Shown piece by piece: positions 7,067 to 15,638 of a stretch of 64,000 nt of DNA. A program made the translations under genes and the position numbers. The stretch spans positions 55,429-119,428 of IMG/VR virus record IMGVR_UViG_3300027708_000035; one strand, 5' to 3'. Position 1 is the stretch's first letter. Each line of letters opens with the position of its first letter. This DNA is from a virus. The notes under the pieces were generated by a model, which worked only from the letters and a program-made list of their open reading frames with translations, made no database searches and had not been told where the DNA came from.

Positions 7067-7974
7067 AGATTAGTTTCTTCAGAATCATCAATTGCATCTT
7101 CCTCACTCTTAGGCATACGGAAGTTTTTATACAATTCAGCTTGGCGAGCATTCTCCTCTGCATACTCTTGTTGGTTTTGTCTTGTAAGACTTGGAGTTAG
7201 TCCGTGTGTTTCAAGCATGTCATCACGAATATTTTGATTTTTCTTTTCAATATTCAGTACACGAGTAAAGCTATTGGTCACTGCGGCTGTGTAATAGGCA
7301 AAAGGATTTTCAGATTTAGATTCATCAAACTGTAGACCAATTTGTGATAACTGTAAAATTGCTTGCCCCCGCATTTCCTCCACATAGGTATAACCACGCC
7401 AGTTGCTACGTTGTGCATATCGTTCGCTTAGTTTGATATACATCTTACCTAAATTTTCAGTGATTCGACCGTGATCTTTAGAAAAATGTCCCGTGTCTAA
7501 AGGACCTTTCCAATGACTCTTACCTACGCACGTTAATTCTCCAGCATCATCAAATTTCCAATGCTGGAATGGAGGAAAGTTTACTTTATCGTGCCCGTCT
7601 GCTGTACTTTTGACAGTCTTTTTACGACCCGGTGCTAGCGGAATATGATCGAATGTCATAATTCGAATGACAATATCTGTTTTAGCAACTGTAGTGTAAT
7701 CAGGTGTACACTCAATTAATCTAACTTTTTTATCACCTGTTGCCCTTGCGGCTGCAAATGCTGCAATGCCTATCCTTTTGGCCTGTGCTCTTTTGGCATC
7801 TGCAATAGTTCTAATGTTAATTTTATCCAAATTGGTTAGAATTATGTCATGTTGGCTGTATTCTGGTTTTAGAAAACTTGAAAAAGAACACTTGCTCCTA
7901 TGAATTTCTGCTAATAAATCTCTATTGTTTAGGTATTTTACTTTTCTTCCTGTGGGAATTAAACTTACGGTCAT
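7063..7974 (-). CDS. 55: gp55 late-transcription sigma factor
   Basis: A 303-residue protein from the ATG at 7974 (MTVSLIPTGRKVKYLNN...), chosen because AAGGA lies upstream and a sigma-70 promoter (7999-8028) overlaps any longer start. The C-terminal half holds the conserved sigma region 2-like stretch MYIKLSERYAQRSNWRGYTY, EEMRGQAILQLSQI and NPFAYYTAAVTNSFTRVLNI, typical of T4 gp55. gp55 directs host RNA polymerase to TATAAATA promoters, which are present in this window. It is longer than T4 gp55 (185 residues) because of about 130 extra N-terminal residues. The C-terminus (EEDAIDDSEETNL) lacks the hydrophobic clamp-binding end of T4 gp55. Confidence 0.85.
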   Translation of the reverse strand: MTVSLIPTGRKVKYLNNRDLLAEIHRSKCSFSSFLKPEYSQHDIILTNLDKINIRTIADAKRAQAKRIGIAAFAAARATGDKKVRLIECTPDYTTVAKTDIVIRIMTFDHIPLAPGRKKTVKSTADGHDKVNFPPFQHWKFDDAGELTCVGKSHWKGPLDTGHFSKDHGRITENLGKMYIKLSERYAQRSNWRGYTYVEEMRGQAILQLSQIGLQFDESKSENPFAYYTAAVTNSFTRVLNIEKKNQNIRDDMLETHGLTPSLTRQNQQEYAEENARQAELYKNFRMPKSEEDAIDDSEETNL

Positions 7975-7998
7975 TGTTATTATTATCCTTGTTAAGAC

Positions 7999-8028
7999 AT
8001 TATAGCATTGTAGGAATGGCAATGTCAA
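7999..8028 (-). promoter_or_regulatory. Sigma-70 promoter for gp55
   Basis: On the minus strand TTGACA (8028-8023), an 18-nt spacer and TATAAT (8004-7999), both hexamers perfect. Transcription would start about 20 nt before the gp55 ATG at 7974. Confidence 0.8.
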
Positions 8029-8083
8029 CCATTATAAGAGCGTTTTATTTATTGGTTAAATATACTATACGAGGAATTATAGA

Positions 8084-8974
8084 ATGCCCATCCAATATGA
8101 TGAACAAGGAAATGTTATAGCTAATATTCCTGCATCTGAAATAGCTACTGCTGCCAAATATGCTAACCCTGGAAATATTGTTAGTAATGCCGGAGCCGGC
8201 CAAAGTTCTGCTGCATTTGCAGCAACAGATCCTCGACGAATTGATAATCCATTGGGCGAGAGAACAGTACCTGGTGTACCAGCTGGTGCTAAATTAAAAG
8301 TTCCACCTCGCGCCCGAGTTAATTTTAAAGGCATGGGCCCCGGCGATAAAAGTAAAGATTTACGAGCAAGAATCCTAGTTCCTCCAAAATATATTACTCC
8401 GATGCTAGCTGGTCCAAATAACGCAATTTTTAATGCTGGAGGAATTATATTTCCTTATACTCCTACTATTAGTTATGAAGCCAAAGCAGATTATTCTGGA
8501 CAACAACCTCTGCATTCTAACTTTGCAATTAACTTTTATCAAAAAAGTAGTATTGGATCAATATCAATTGCTGGTCAATTCTCTGTAGAAAATGCAGACG
8601 ATGCAGATATGTATATCTGTACAATGCATTTATTAAAATCTCTTACAAGGATGCGATTTGGTACCGACCCCGACGCAGGTGCCCCTCCTCCTGTTTGTAG
8701 ATTATATGCTCACGGGGATATGATGTTTCATAATATACCAGTTGCTATATCTAGTTTTAGAGTTGAATTACCTAATACTGTTGATTATTTTACAATTAAT
8801 CCAGGAGCAGCCCTTGGAGGATCTGATCAAACTCCATTATATGAAACTACTGCTGTTCCTGCAATGTCTACGTTTAATTTAACCTGCATACCTATGTACA
8901 GCAGAAACGAAATGCAACAATTTTCAGTATCAGAATATAATGAAGGCTCGTTTAGAAATCGAGGATATCTATAA
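8084..8974 (+). CDS. Baseplate tail-tube cap/initiator (gp48/gp54 type)
   Basis: A 296-residue protein with a disordered N-terminus and a core that looks like the tail-tube fold: FPYTPTISYEAKADYSG, LHSNFAINFYQKSSIGSISI and a C-terminal half ending MYSRNEMQQFSVSEYNEG. The first two elements are typical of the tube cap (gp48) or tube initiator (gp54) that closes the T4-type baseplate and nucleates the tail tube. Which of the two cannot be decided here; the position before gp53 favours gp48 as used in cyanophages. GAGG precedes the ATG. The N-terminal region shares the peptide DPRRID with the hub protein encoded at 9278. It opens the plus-strand baseplate operon. Confidence 0.72.
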   Translation: MPIQYDEQGNVIANIPASEIATAAKYANPGNIVSNAGAGQSSAAFAATDPRRIDNPLGERTVPGVPAGAKLKVPPRARVNFKGMGPGDKSKDLRARILVPPKYITPMLAGPNNAIFNAGGIIFPYTPTISYEAKADYSGQQPLHSNFAINFYQKSSIGSISIAGQFSVENADDADMYICTMHLLKSLTRMRFGTDPDAGAPPPVCRLYAHGDMMFHNIPVAISSFRVELPNTVDYFTINPGAALGGSDQTPLYETTAVPAMSTFNLTCIPMYSRNEMQQFSVSEYNEGSFRNRGYL

Positions 8975-9276
8975 TGACAATATATACAAAAACAAGTCCG
9001 TATTATAACACTTCGATTGTAAACAACTATCTTGATGTTATTAATTTTAGAGATATTCCTAAAGAACGTGACGACATTTTATTTCAAGTGACTGCTACTT
9101 ACGAACATCGTCCTGATTTGTTAGCTTATGATTTATATAAAGACCATAAGTTATGGTGGGTGTTTGCAGTTAGAAACAGATCTGTAATTAAAGATCCTGT
9201 ATTTGATCTGGTAGCAGGTGTTAAAATTTACCTACCTAAAGAAACAACATTGCAACGAGTGCTAGGAGTAGTGTAA
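8974..9276 (+). CDS. 53: gp53 baseplate wedge subunit
   Basis: A 100-residue protein matching the gp53 core: IPKERDDILFQVTATYEHRP, LLAYDLYKDHKLWWVFAVRN and the terminal DLVAGVKIYLPK, a LysM-like region. In T4 gp53 is the last wedge subunit and joins wedges around the hub. It is about half the length of T4 gp53 (196 residues), the short form usual in marine T4-like phages. The start overlaps the stop of the preceding gene (ATAATG), and the hub gene follows after 1 nt. Confidence 0.88.
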   Translation: MTIYTKTSPYYNTSIVNNYLDVINFRDIPKERDDILFQVTATYEHRPDLLAYDLYKDHKLWWVFAVRNRSVIKDPVFDLVAGVKIYLPKETTLQRVLGVV

Positions 9277-9277
9277 T

Positions 9278-12200
9278 ATGGCTGTTACAGCAATGGGCGA
9301 TCAAGGCGGGTATGATGACAACTGGTACTCCGACGAGTTAGAAAGAAAAACAGACGATCCTAAAAAGAATCCCAACGGTGATTCTGCTGCTGATATGGAT
9401 GGCAAGATTAAAGTTGCTGCCTCCGGTCAATCCAATGCGTTAAATTCTTATAGGTCAGTAACTTATAGTTTTACTCTTGCTGGATTAAAAAAGAATTATT
9501 TAAAAGATCCTAAAGCCTATAGAACAAGTGAATTAGATTTGGTTATTTTAAAATCTGGAGGCAAAGGTGATGCAATTATGCGTAGTGATGCTGCTACTTT
9601 AGCAACTCCAGATGAAATAACACAAAAATCAAGGTCTGATTATGCTGCTAGAGACCCTCGCCGTATTGATTTAACTGATGAACAAAAGAGTGTTCCGTTA
9701 AAAAATTACGGTAGTGAATTATTAAACGGATTTAATTCTGAAAGCCCCGGCCGCTTTGATATGTTTATTGAAAACGTTGAAATAGAAACATTGATGGCTT
9801 TTAGCGAAAATGGTGGTGCTACGCTGCCTACTCAGATTAAATTTGATGTCATCGAACCTTACAGTGTTAATGGATTTATAGAAGCATTGCATTTTGCTTC
9901 AGTTGCGGCTGGATATCCTTCTTATCTACAAGCCAGCTTTGTTTTAAAAATGGAATTCTGGGGATACCCGGATGATGACTTATCAGAGTTTGGTGATCCA
10001 GAAAAAATTGAAAAGACAGAACGATATTTTCCTATTGGTTTGACTAATCTCGAAGTTGATATTACTGAAAAGGGAACTAGATATAAGTGTAGTGCGGTTC
10101 CGTTTAATGAGCGTGCTTTCGGAGAACCTAATGTCGTTAAGAAACCCATTAAGATGTCGGGAACTACAGTTAAAGAAATCCTTAACGACATGATTAAAAA
10201 TGTCAACGAACAAGTTTCTAAGTCAGATAAAGACGGCAAAGAAGTTTCTTTAGGTAATAAACACAATATATATGCTATTAAGTTTCCTAGCCGAGATGAA
10301 AAAGAAGGATGGAAAGATACTCCTGAAAATAAAATTGGCGAATCAAAATTATTAGAAATTTTAAAAGACAACGCCTTATACAAAATGGCTGACCCAGGAA
10401 CTACTGAGAAAGCAACTGCGTATAAAAAAGAAGGTAGTACTCAACCTAGTGCTGAAAAACAAGCCAAAGAACCCGAAGCAATAAAATACACCCCCGGTAA
10501 AACAGTAGTACAATTTGCAGAAGGTATGAATATTCATGAAGCTATTACTTCTGTGATCAGAGATAGTGAATATGTTAGAAATATTTTAAAAGATGTAAAG
10601 AAAAACATCGACGAGTTTGGAATGGTTAAGTACTTTATGATTAGGATTGAGGTAACTAATCTAGATGCAATTGATGAAACAAGTAAAAAACCATTTCAGA
10701 ATTTTACCTATGTAGTCACCGAGTATAAGCTACATTACACCAGGATTCCGACTTATGGTCAAGAACAAATTGACGATAAGAAATTAACTAAACTTTGTAA
10801 TAGAGAATACAACTATATATACACTGGCAAAAATGTTGATATAATAAATTTTAAATTAAATTTTAATACATTATTCTTTGAAGCAGTTCCTGCATCGTTT
10901 GGTAATAAAGATACTCCGTCATCTAAAACTGGTGCCGGCCCAAGTGATAATGTTGTAACTAAACAATCAAGTGGAACGCCCACTGATACTCAAAAACAGC
11001 AACAAGTTCCCACACCTCCCAGTAAAGTAGAACCAACTCCGGTTCAGTCACAGGGCGGCCAAGCAGGTCAACCGTTAAATGATCCTTACGGAACTCTTGC
11101 TAAAAAAATGCACGAGGCAATTACTAATTCTAAAGCCAGCATGATTACTGGTGAAATGGAAATTCTTGGAGATCCGTTTTATATAGCAACAGGCGGCACC
11201 GGAAATTTTAATACAACACCCGATGGCCGAGGCAACACCAAAGAAGGTGAAGTTGACCACTTACAGGGTGAAGTATTAATTAGAATTAATTTTAGAAACC
11301 CAGTTGATATAGATCCTGAAACAGGAATAATGCAATTTGATCCTAAATTAATCCCCTTCAGCGGAGTGTATCAAATTATCAAAGCTACTAACATGTTTAA
11401 AGACGGAGTCTTTAAACAACGTTTAGAAATTATAAGAAAACCTGGACAGATATTAGATTTAAATATTCAGCCAAGCGATCCTGCAGATGTAATAATAACT
11501 TTACCAAACAATTTGAACAGAGTAGTACCTGATACTACTCGAGCATTTAATCCTAGCCAACGTTTAGATTCAAGCACTGCAATGGAACAGCTTGATCGAG
11601 GATTGCCTAGCCCTGGCCTACCTGGGCAGTTGAGTAATTTTACGGCAGCAAGCGGCGGCCTAGGCGGCACAGTCGGTGCATTACTAATGCAAAATCCCGG
11701 CCGAGTTTCTAAGACTGGCGAATTACTATCAGGTTCTTCTGTAATAGGCCAAGCATTGCCCTCTGATATTGCCTCTAACATTAGATTAAGTTCTTCCGGA
11801 TTAGGCAATATTAATCAAACTGGTCTTGGATCAGTTGCTCTTATTGCTGCGGCAACAGGGGTATTATCTAAAACTATTCCTGCAAAGAGTGCAGTTGGTG
11901 CGATAGCAGCTACTATATTAGGTGGCTCGATTGCGACAGCACTTAATAAGTCAAATAAAGGTTCTGGTATAGGAGAAGGAGCTACTCTTAAATTAGATAA
12001 AGCAGTTAGTGATCCCACAGCATTAGGAATTAAATTTGGTGCCAATATTGATCCCTCAAAACTTGCATCAGATACAGTTAGCAGTGTTATAGGTGCAGGA
12101 AAAGAACTAGGAACATCAGCCGTTGGCATTGTTAACGGTATAGGTGCCGGAGCAGGAAACTTAATTAAAGATATTGGTAGTAAAATATCTTCTTTTGCAG

Positions 12201-12820
12201 GTACTCCTGCTGATCCTAAAGCCATTGCTGCTCAAGTAGGGCTCGACCCGTCTAAGCTATCAGGCTTAGGTAATGTCTTCCAAAGTAAATCTCTTGATCA
12301 AATTGGCAGCTTTGGATCTAATCTACCAGAAGGTGTTAATTTAAATCAAGCGGCAGCAGCAGGAGTAGTTGTTGATTACTTGCCACCTAGCAAAATTAAA
12401 AACTTACCTCCAACAACACCTTATACAACAGCACCTGCTCCTATAGTCGATAATGCCTATGTTAAAGAAGTAGCGGCCAAGAGAGGTGTCACAGGCCTTG
12501 CTAACTTGTATGGAGTTAGTAGCGTTAAAGAATTGTCTTCTAATTTAATTCCTACAGAATCATTAACTGCGGCATTGAATAATATTCCAACATCGCAGAT
12601 AAATCCTTTCTCAAACATACCAGGGCAGTTTAATTCGATTGATGTAAATTCTATAAAAGATAAATTAGGAACTGCTAACGCTCAAATAGCACAATTAACT
12701 GGTAAACTACCGGTGATAGATCAAAACGTAATAGGATCTGTAACTGCTAAATTTGGCAGTAATTCTTTGGGTAATAGTCCCTTAGACAAATTAGTTAATG
12801 GAAAATTTAATTTAGGATAA
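9278..12820 (+). CDS. Large baseplate hub-like structural protein (gp27 position)
   Basis: A 1180-residue protein directly upstream of gp5. Residues about 160-280 (FIENVEIETLMAFSENGG, IKFDVIEPYSVNGFIEALHF) and 430-530 look like a folded hub domain. A Gln/Pro/Thr-rich linker (about 560-600) leads to a second domain (GEMEILGDPFYIATGG, EVLIRINFRNPVDIDPETG). The last 450 residues are Gly/Ser/Ala-rich and of low complexity, with several hydrophobic stretches (GSVALIAAATGVLSKTIPA; AVGAIAATILGGSIATAL). Its position suggests the gp27 role of seating the gp5 spike, but it is three times longer than T4 gp27 and I cannot prove homology by eye. The hydrophobic tail could sit in the tail tube or reach the host membrane. 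Confidence 0.55.
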   Translation: MAVTAMGDQGGYDDNWYSDELERKTDDPKKNPNGDSAADMDGKIKVAASGQSNALNSYRSVTYSFTLAGLKKNYLKDPKAYRTSELDLVILKSGGKGDAIMRSDAATLATPDEITQKSRSDYAARDPRRIDLTDEQKSVPLKNYGSELLNGFNSESPGRFDMFIENVEIETLMAFSENGGATLPTQIKFDVIEPYSVNGFIEALHFASVAAGYPSYLQASFVLKMEFWGYPDDDLSEFGDPEKIEKTERYFPIGLTNLEVDITEKGTRYKCSAVPFNERAFGEPNVVKKPIKMSGTTVKEILNDMIKNVNEQVSKSDKDGKEVSLGNKHNIYAIKFPSRDEKEGWKDTPENKIGESKLLEILKDNALYKMADPGTTEKATAYKKEGSTQPSAEKQAKEPEAIKYTPGKTVVQFAEGMNIHEAITSVIRDSEYVRNILKDVKKNIDEFGMVKYFMIRIEVTNLDAIDETSKKPFQNFTYVVTEYKLHYTRIPTYGQEQIDDKKLTKLCNREYNYIYTGKNVDIINFKLNFNTLFFEAVPASFGNKDTPSSKTGAGPSDNVVTKQSSGTPTDTQKQQQVPTPPSKVEPTPVQSQGGQAGQPLNDPYGTLAKKMHEAITNSKASMITGEMEILGDPFYIATGGTGNFNTTPDGRGNTKEGEVDHLQGEVLIRINFRNPVDIDPETGIMQFDPKLIPFSGVYQIIKATNMFKDGVFKQRLEIIRKPGQILDLNIQPSDPADVIITLPNNLNRVVPDTTRAFNPSQRLDSSTAMEQLDRGLPSPGLPGQLSNFTAASGGLGGTVGALLMQNPGRVSKTGELLSGSSVIGQALPSDIASNIRLSSSGLGNINQTGLGSVALIAAATGVLSKTIPAKSAVGAIAATILGGSIATALNKSNKGSGIGEGATLKLDKAVSDPTALGIKFGANIDPSKLASDTVSSVIGAGKELGTSAVGIVNGIGAGAGNLIKDIGSKISSFAGTPADPKAIAAQVGLDPSKLSGLGNVFQSKSLDQIGSFGSNLPEGVNLNQAAAAGVVVDYLPPSKIKNLPPTTPYTTAPAPIVDNAYVKEVAAKRGVTGLANLYGVSSVKELSSNLIPTESLTAALNNIPTSQINPFSNIPGQFNSIDVNSIKDKLGTANAQIAQLTGKLPVIDQNVIGSVTAKFGSNSLGNSPLDKLVNGKFNLG

Positions 12821-12823
12821 AAT

Positions 12824-15148
12824 ATGGGTTTTGAAAAAAGACAAACGGCTAAGTTACCTTCACCTGGACCGTTTCTAGCGGAAGTAACAAACCACCTTGA
12901 CCCTACCTACATGGGCAGTATAGAAGTTGCATTGATAAAAGGGATGCCGAGTTCTACACAATCGCAGGGTGAAACTTATGTTGTTCGATATCTAAGTCCC
13001 TTTGCTGGAAATACTTCTATTAGACACGAAGGCACTAATAGTAGCGACTTTAACGATGTACAAAAGAGTTATGGTTTTTGGGCTATTCCCCCAGACATTG
13101 GTACAACAGTAATGGTTATCTTTATTGATGGAGATCCTAATCAGGGATTCTTCATGGGATGTGTACATGATGTATTTCAGAATCATATGGTACCCGGTAT
13201 TGCTGCTAGCAAACAAGTTGCTGTCACAGAAGAACAACGAAGAAAATATGGTACAGATTATTTGCCAGTTGCAGAGTTTCACAAAGGATCTAAAAAGTTA
13301 GATAACCCTAATGTTGAGAGATTTGCTAAACCTGTACATCCTTTTGCTGATAGATTAGTACAACAGGGATTATTGTTAGATACTGTTCGAGGTGTTACGT
13401 CTAGTAGTGCTCGTCGAGAAGTACCTAGCGGAGTATTTGGTATTAGCACACCTGGCCCTCTTGACGACAGTCCAGGTGCAAAACGTGGTAAGTTAGGTTA
13501 TGAAGAAAATTCTAGAGCACCAGTTAGTAGACTGGGCGGCAGTAGTTTTGTAATGGATGACGGCGATGTAAACGGACAGAATGAGTTGGTTAGATTAAGA
13601 ACTAGAACAGGTCATCAAATTCTTTTACATAATAGTCATGACTTAATCTATATAGGTAATAGCAAAGGTACGTCGTGGATTGAAATGACTAGTGCCGGCA
13701 AGATTGATATCTATGCAGCCGATAGCGTTAGCATTCATACTGAGGCAGATTTTAACTTTAGAGCAGATCGTGATGTTAATATTGAAGCTGGTAGGAATAT
13801 TCATATGCGTGCTGGCAAGAATATGGAAACTAACGTTGGAGGTTATCAATATCTTATTGTAGATGCTGACCAAAAGGTTGCAATTAGAGGAACGAAAGAC
13901 GAAACTGTAGGAGATTCAATTAAATTGACTACAGGTGGCAGCTTTGATCTTGATGTGGCTAGTGATATAAAACTATCCGCGGCCGCTACTATTAATTTGG
14001 CAAGTAACAGCAATATTAACATAGGCACTGGCGGCGTAATGAATCTAGGAGCTAACGGTAATATATTAGTATCGGGTTCAAATATTCATCTAAACGGTCC
14101 TAGTGCAGCAGCTCCTGCAACTGCTTCTGCAGCCTCTACCCCTGCACATTTAACAATCAATAGTTTACCTGATAAACAAGTTCCGTATGGATGGAGCGAT
14201 GGCAAGTTTTACAATACCGGAACTATTAAAACAATTATGCAACGTGTTCCAACACACGAACCTTGGCCACAACATGAAAACGTTAATCCTACAAAATTTA
14301 GTTCTGCTGCAACTGATGTAACATTAGCTGATAGAAGTGCTCAGGGTGTTCCTCCAAATCCGGCAAGCGGAACTCAAGAACCTGCTAACCAACCTGAAAT
14401 ACAACCAGGTACTTGCGATCCGACTAGGTCAAAAGAGATTAACTTACCTCAATGTCAAGCAGGTATTAAAGCAATCAAAGATGCTTGTGCAAAATTAGGA
14501 ATAACTAATCCTTATCAAATTGCTACAATGTTGGGTGTTGCCGGAGGAGAAAGTTTATGGAAGTTGGTTGTAGAAAACTTTAACTACCAAGCAGATAGAT
14601 TGCTACAAGTATTCCCTAGTGTGTTTAAAGGTGACAAAGAATTAGCTCAGAAATATGCAGGTAACCCTGGCAATAGCTTACCTGAATTCCTATATGGATA
14701 CAATACAGCTAAGGGTAAAGGACTTGGCAATACACAGCCAGGCGACGGCTTAAAGTATATCGGTCGCGGATATATTGGTCTAACCGGCCGCGCTAACTAC
14801 ACTAAGTTTAGCAAGTTGTTATATGAAAAAGGTCTAGTAAGTAGCCCAACGGCATTGGTTGATAACCCAGAACTAGTCAATGATCCGGCTCTAGCTGGAC
14901 AGATTGTTGTTATCTATTTCTTAACACATCCTAGATTAAAAACATTGAATACAAATCCTGGACCTGATTATTTTGAAGAAGGTTATAAAGCAGTAGGATT
15001 CTGTACTCCAGATATTCATGCTAAGAAGCAAGGCTATTATGAATGTTTCTTGGGACAATTAAAAGGAAATGTTGTAAGTTCAGGCTCAGGTGGCATTGTC
15101 TCTGATGGCAGCGGCAACCCTGTAAAAACTGGTTCTGCAGGAAAATAA
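12824..15148 (+). CDS. 5: gp5 baseplate hub/central spike with GH19 lysozyme domain
   Basis: A 774-residue spike protein. Domain 1 (about 1-150) is the gp5 OB fold (FLAEVTNHLDPTYMGSIEVA, QGETYVVRYLSPFAG). The middle (about 270-430) is the repetitive beta-helix spike, with alternating short repeats such as INIGTGGVMNLGANGNILVS. After a Pro-rich linker, the C-terminus (about 535-740) is a GH19 (chitinase-like) peptidoglycan hydrolase: GGESLWK with the catalytic Glu, FNYQADRLLQVFPSVF and the GH19 signature GDGLKYIGRGYIGLTGRANY. T4 gp5 instead has a GH24 lysozyme between the OB fold and the spike, so here the cell-wall enzyme is of another family and at the other end. It punctures and digests the cell wall during infection. 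Confidence 0.9.
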   Translation: MGFEKRQTAKLPSPGPFLAEVTNHLDPTYMGSIEVALIKGMPSSTQSQGETYVVRYLSPFAGNTSIRHEGTNSSDFNDVQKSYGFWAIPPDIGTTVMVIFIDGDPNQGFFMGCVHDVFQNHMVPGIAASKQVAVTEEQRRKYGTDYLPVAEFHKGSKKLDNPNVERFAKPVHPFADRLVQQGLLLDTVRGVTSSSARREVPSGVFGISTPGPLDDSPGAKRGKLGYEENSRAPVSRLGGSSFVMDDGDVNGQNELVRLRTRTGHQILLHNSHDLIYIGNSKGTSWIEMTSAGKIDIYAADSVSIHTEADFNFRADRDVNIEAGRNIHMRAGKNMETNVGGYQYLIVDADQKVAIRGTKDETVGDSIKLTTGGSFDLDVASDIKLSAAATINLASNSNINIGTGGVMNLGANGNILVSGSNIHLNGPSAAAPATASAASTPAHLTINSLPDKQVPYGWSDGKFYNTGTIKTIMQRVPTHEPWPQHENVNPTKFSSAATDVTLADRSAQGVPPNPASGTQEPANQPEIQPGTCDPTRSKEINLPQCQAGIKAIKDACAKLGITNPYQIATMLGVAGGESLWKLVVENFNYQADRLLQVFPSVFKGDKELAQKYAGNPGNSLPEFLYGYNTAKGKGLGNTQPGDGLKYIGRGYIGLTGRANYTKFSKLLYEKGLVSSPTALVDNPELVNDPALAGQIVVIYFLTHPRLKTLNTNPGPDYFEEGYKAVGFCTPDIHAKKQGYYECFLGQLKGNVVSSGSGGIVSDGSGNPVKTGSAGK

Positions 15149-15151
15149 ATA
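15144..15151 (+). promoter_or_regulatory. Possible late promoter AATAAATA before gp25
   Basis: AATAAATA spans the stop of gp5 and ends 4 nt before the gp25 ATG at 15156. If active, transcription would start at the start codon, giving a leaderless mRNA. The overlap with the gp5 stop codon makes a chance match likely enough to keep confidence low. Confidence 0.3.
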
Positions 15152-15155
15152 TACC

Positions 15156-15593
15156 ATGCCATACAAGAATTTAGAAATTAATGTTCAGAACTACAGCAGC
15201 CAGCATACTGACGTATTAACTCATTATTACAAAGGGTTCAGTACCGTCGATCCTGACAATAGATCCTCTAAGTTATATGACTTTGACTTAATTAAACAAA
15301 ACATCCTTAACCATTTTAATACACGTAAAGGTCAGCGTGTAATGAACCCTAGCTTTGGTAGTATTGTTTGGGATGTATTAATGGAACCTCTTACTCCTCA
15401 GATTAAGATGGCATTAACTAAGGATGTTGAAGATATATGTAATCTAGATCCTAGAGTATATCCCACACAAATTCAAATTACAGAATATCCACAAGGATAC
15501 CTTATTGAAGTTGCATTGTCGATGAAAAATACAGACCAATCCTCAACATTACGAATGGCCTTTGACCAGAAAATTGGCCTAGTACTACAATAA
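15156..15593 (+). CDS. 25: gp25 baseplate wedge subunit
   Basis: A 145-residue gpW/gp25-family protein. The diagnostic stretch DLIKQNILNHFNTRKGQRVM...PSFGSIVWDVLMEPLT is followed by LTKDVEDICNLDPRV and a beta-rich C-terminus (GYLIEVALSMKNT). gp25 is the conserved wedge protein, related to type VI secretion TssE, that starts sheath polymerisation. T4 gp25 is 132 residues. It sits between gp5 and gp6 as in other T4-like baseplate operons. Confidence 0.93.
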   Translation: MPYKNLEINVQNYSSQHTDVLTHYYKGFSTVDPDNRSSKLYDFDLIKQNILNHFNTRKGQRVMNPSFGSIVWDVLMEPLTPQIKMALTKDVEDICNLDPRVYPTQIQITEYPQGYLIEVALSMKNTDQSSTLRMAFDQKIGLVLQ

Positions 15594-15613
15594 TATATGC
15601 GGTTAATTTTTTT

Positions 15614-15621
15614 AATAAATA
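15614..15621 (+). promoter_or_regulatory. Candidate late promoter AATAAATA for gp6
   Basis: AATAAATA 17 nt before the gp6 ATG at 15639, in the 45-nt gap after gp25. The spacing leaves room for a short leader. It could drive gp6 and the giant gene behind it. Confidence 0.5.
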
Positions 15622-15638
15622 TGGTATAGAGCAGAATT

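Noticed and set aside
7975-8028. Longer start for gp55 at 8028
   Set aside because: It begins with TTG inside the -35 box of a consensus sigma-70 promoter; the ATG at 7974 has a Shine-Dalgarno.
8046-8053. AATAAATA on the minus strand upstream of gp55 as a late promoter
   Set aside because: gp55 already has a consensus sigma-70 promoter closer to its start and is needed before late transcription; a chance match is more likely.
11467-12225. Pro/Ala/Ser-rich minus-strand ORFs opposite the hub gene
   Set aside because: They mirror the low-complexity Gly/Ser/Ala coding region of the hub protein and have no start signals.
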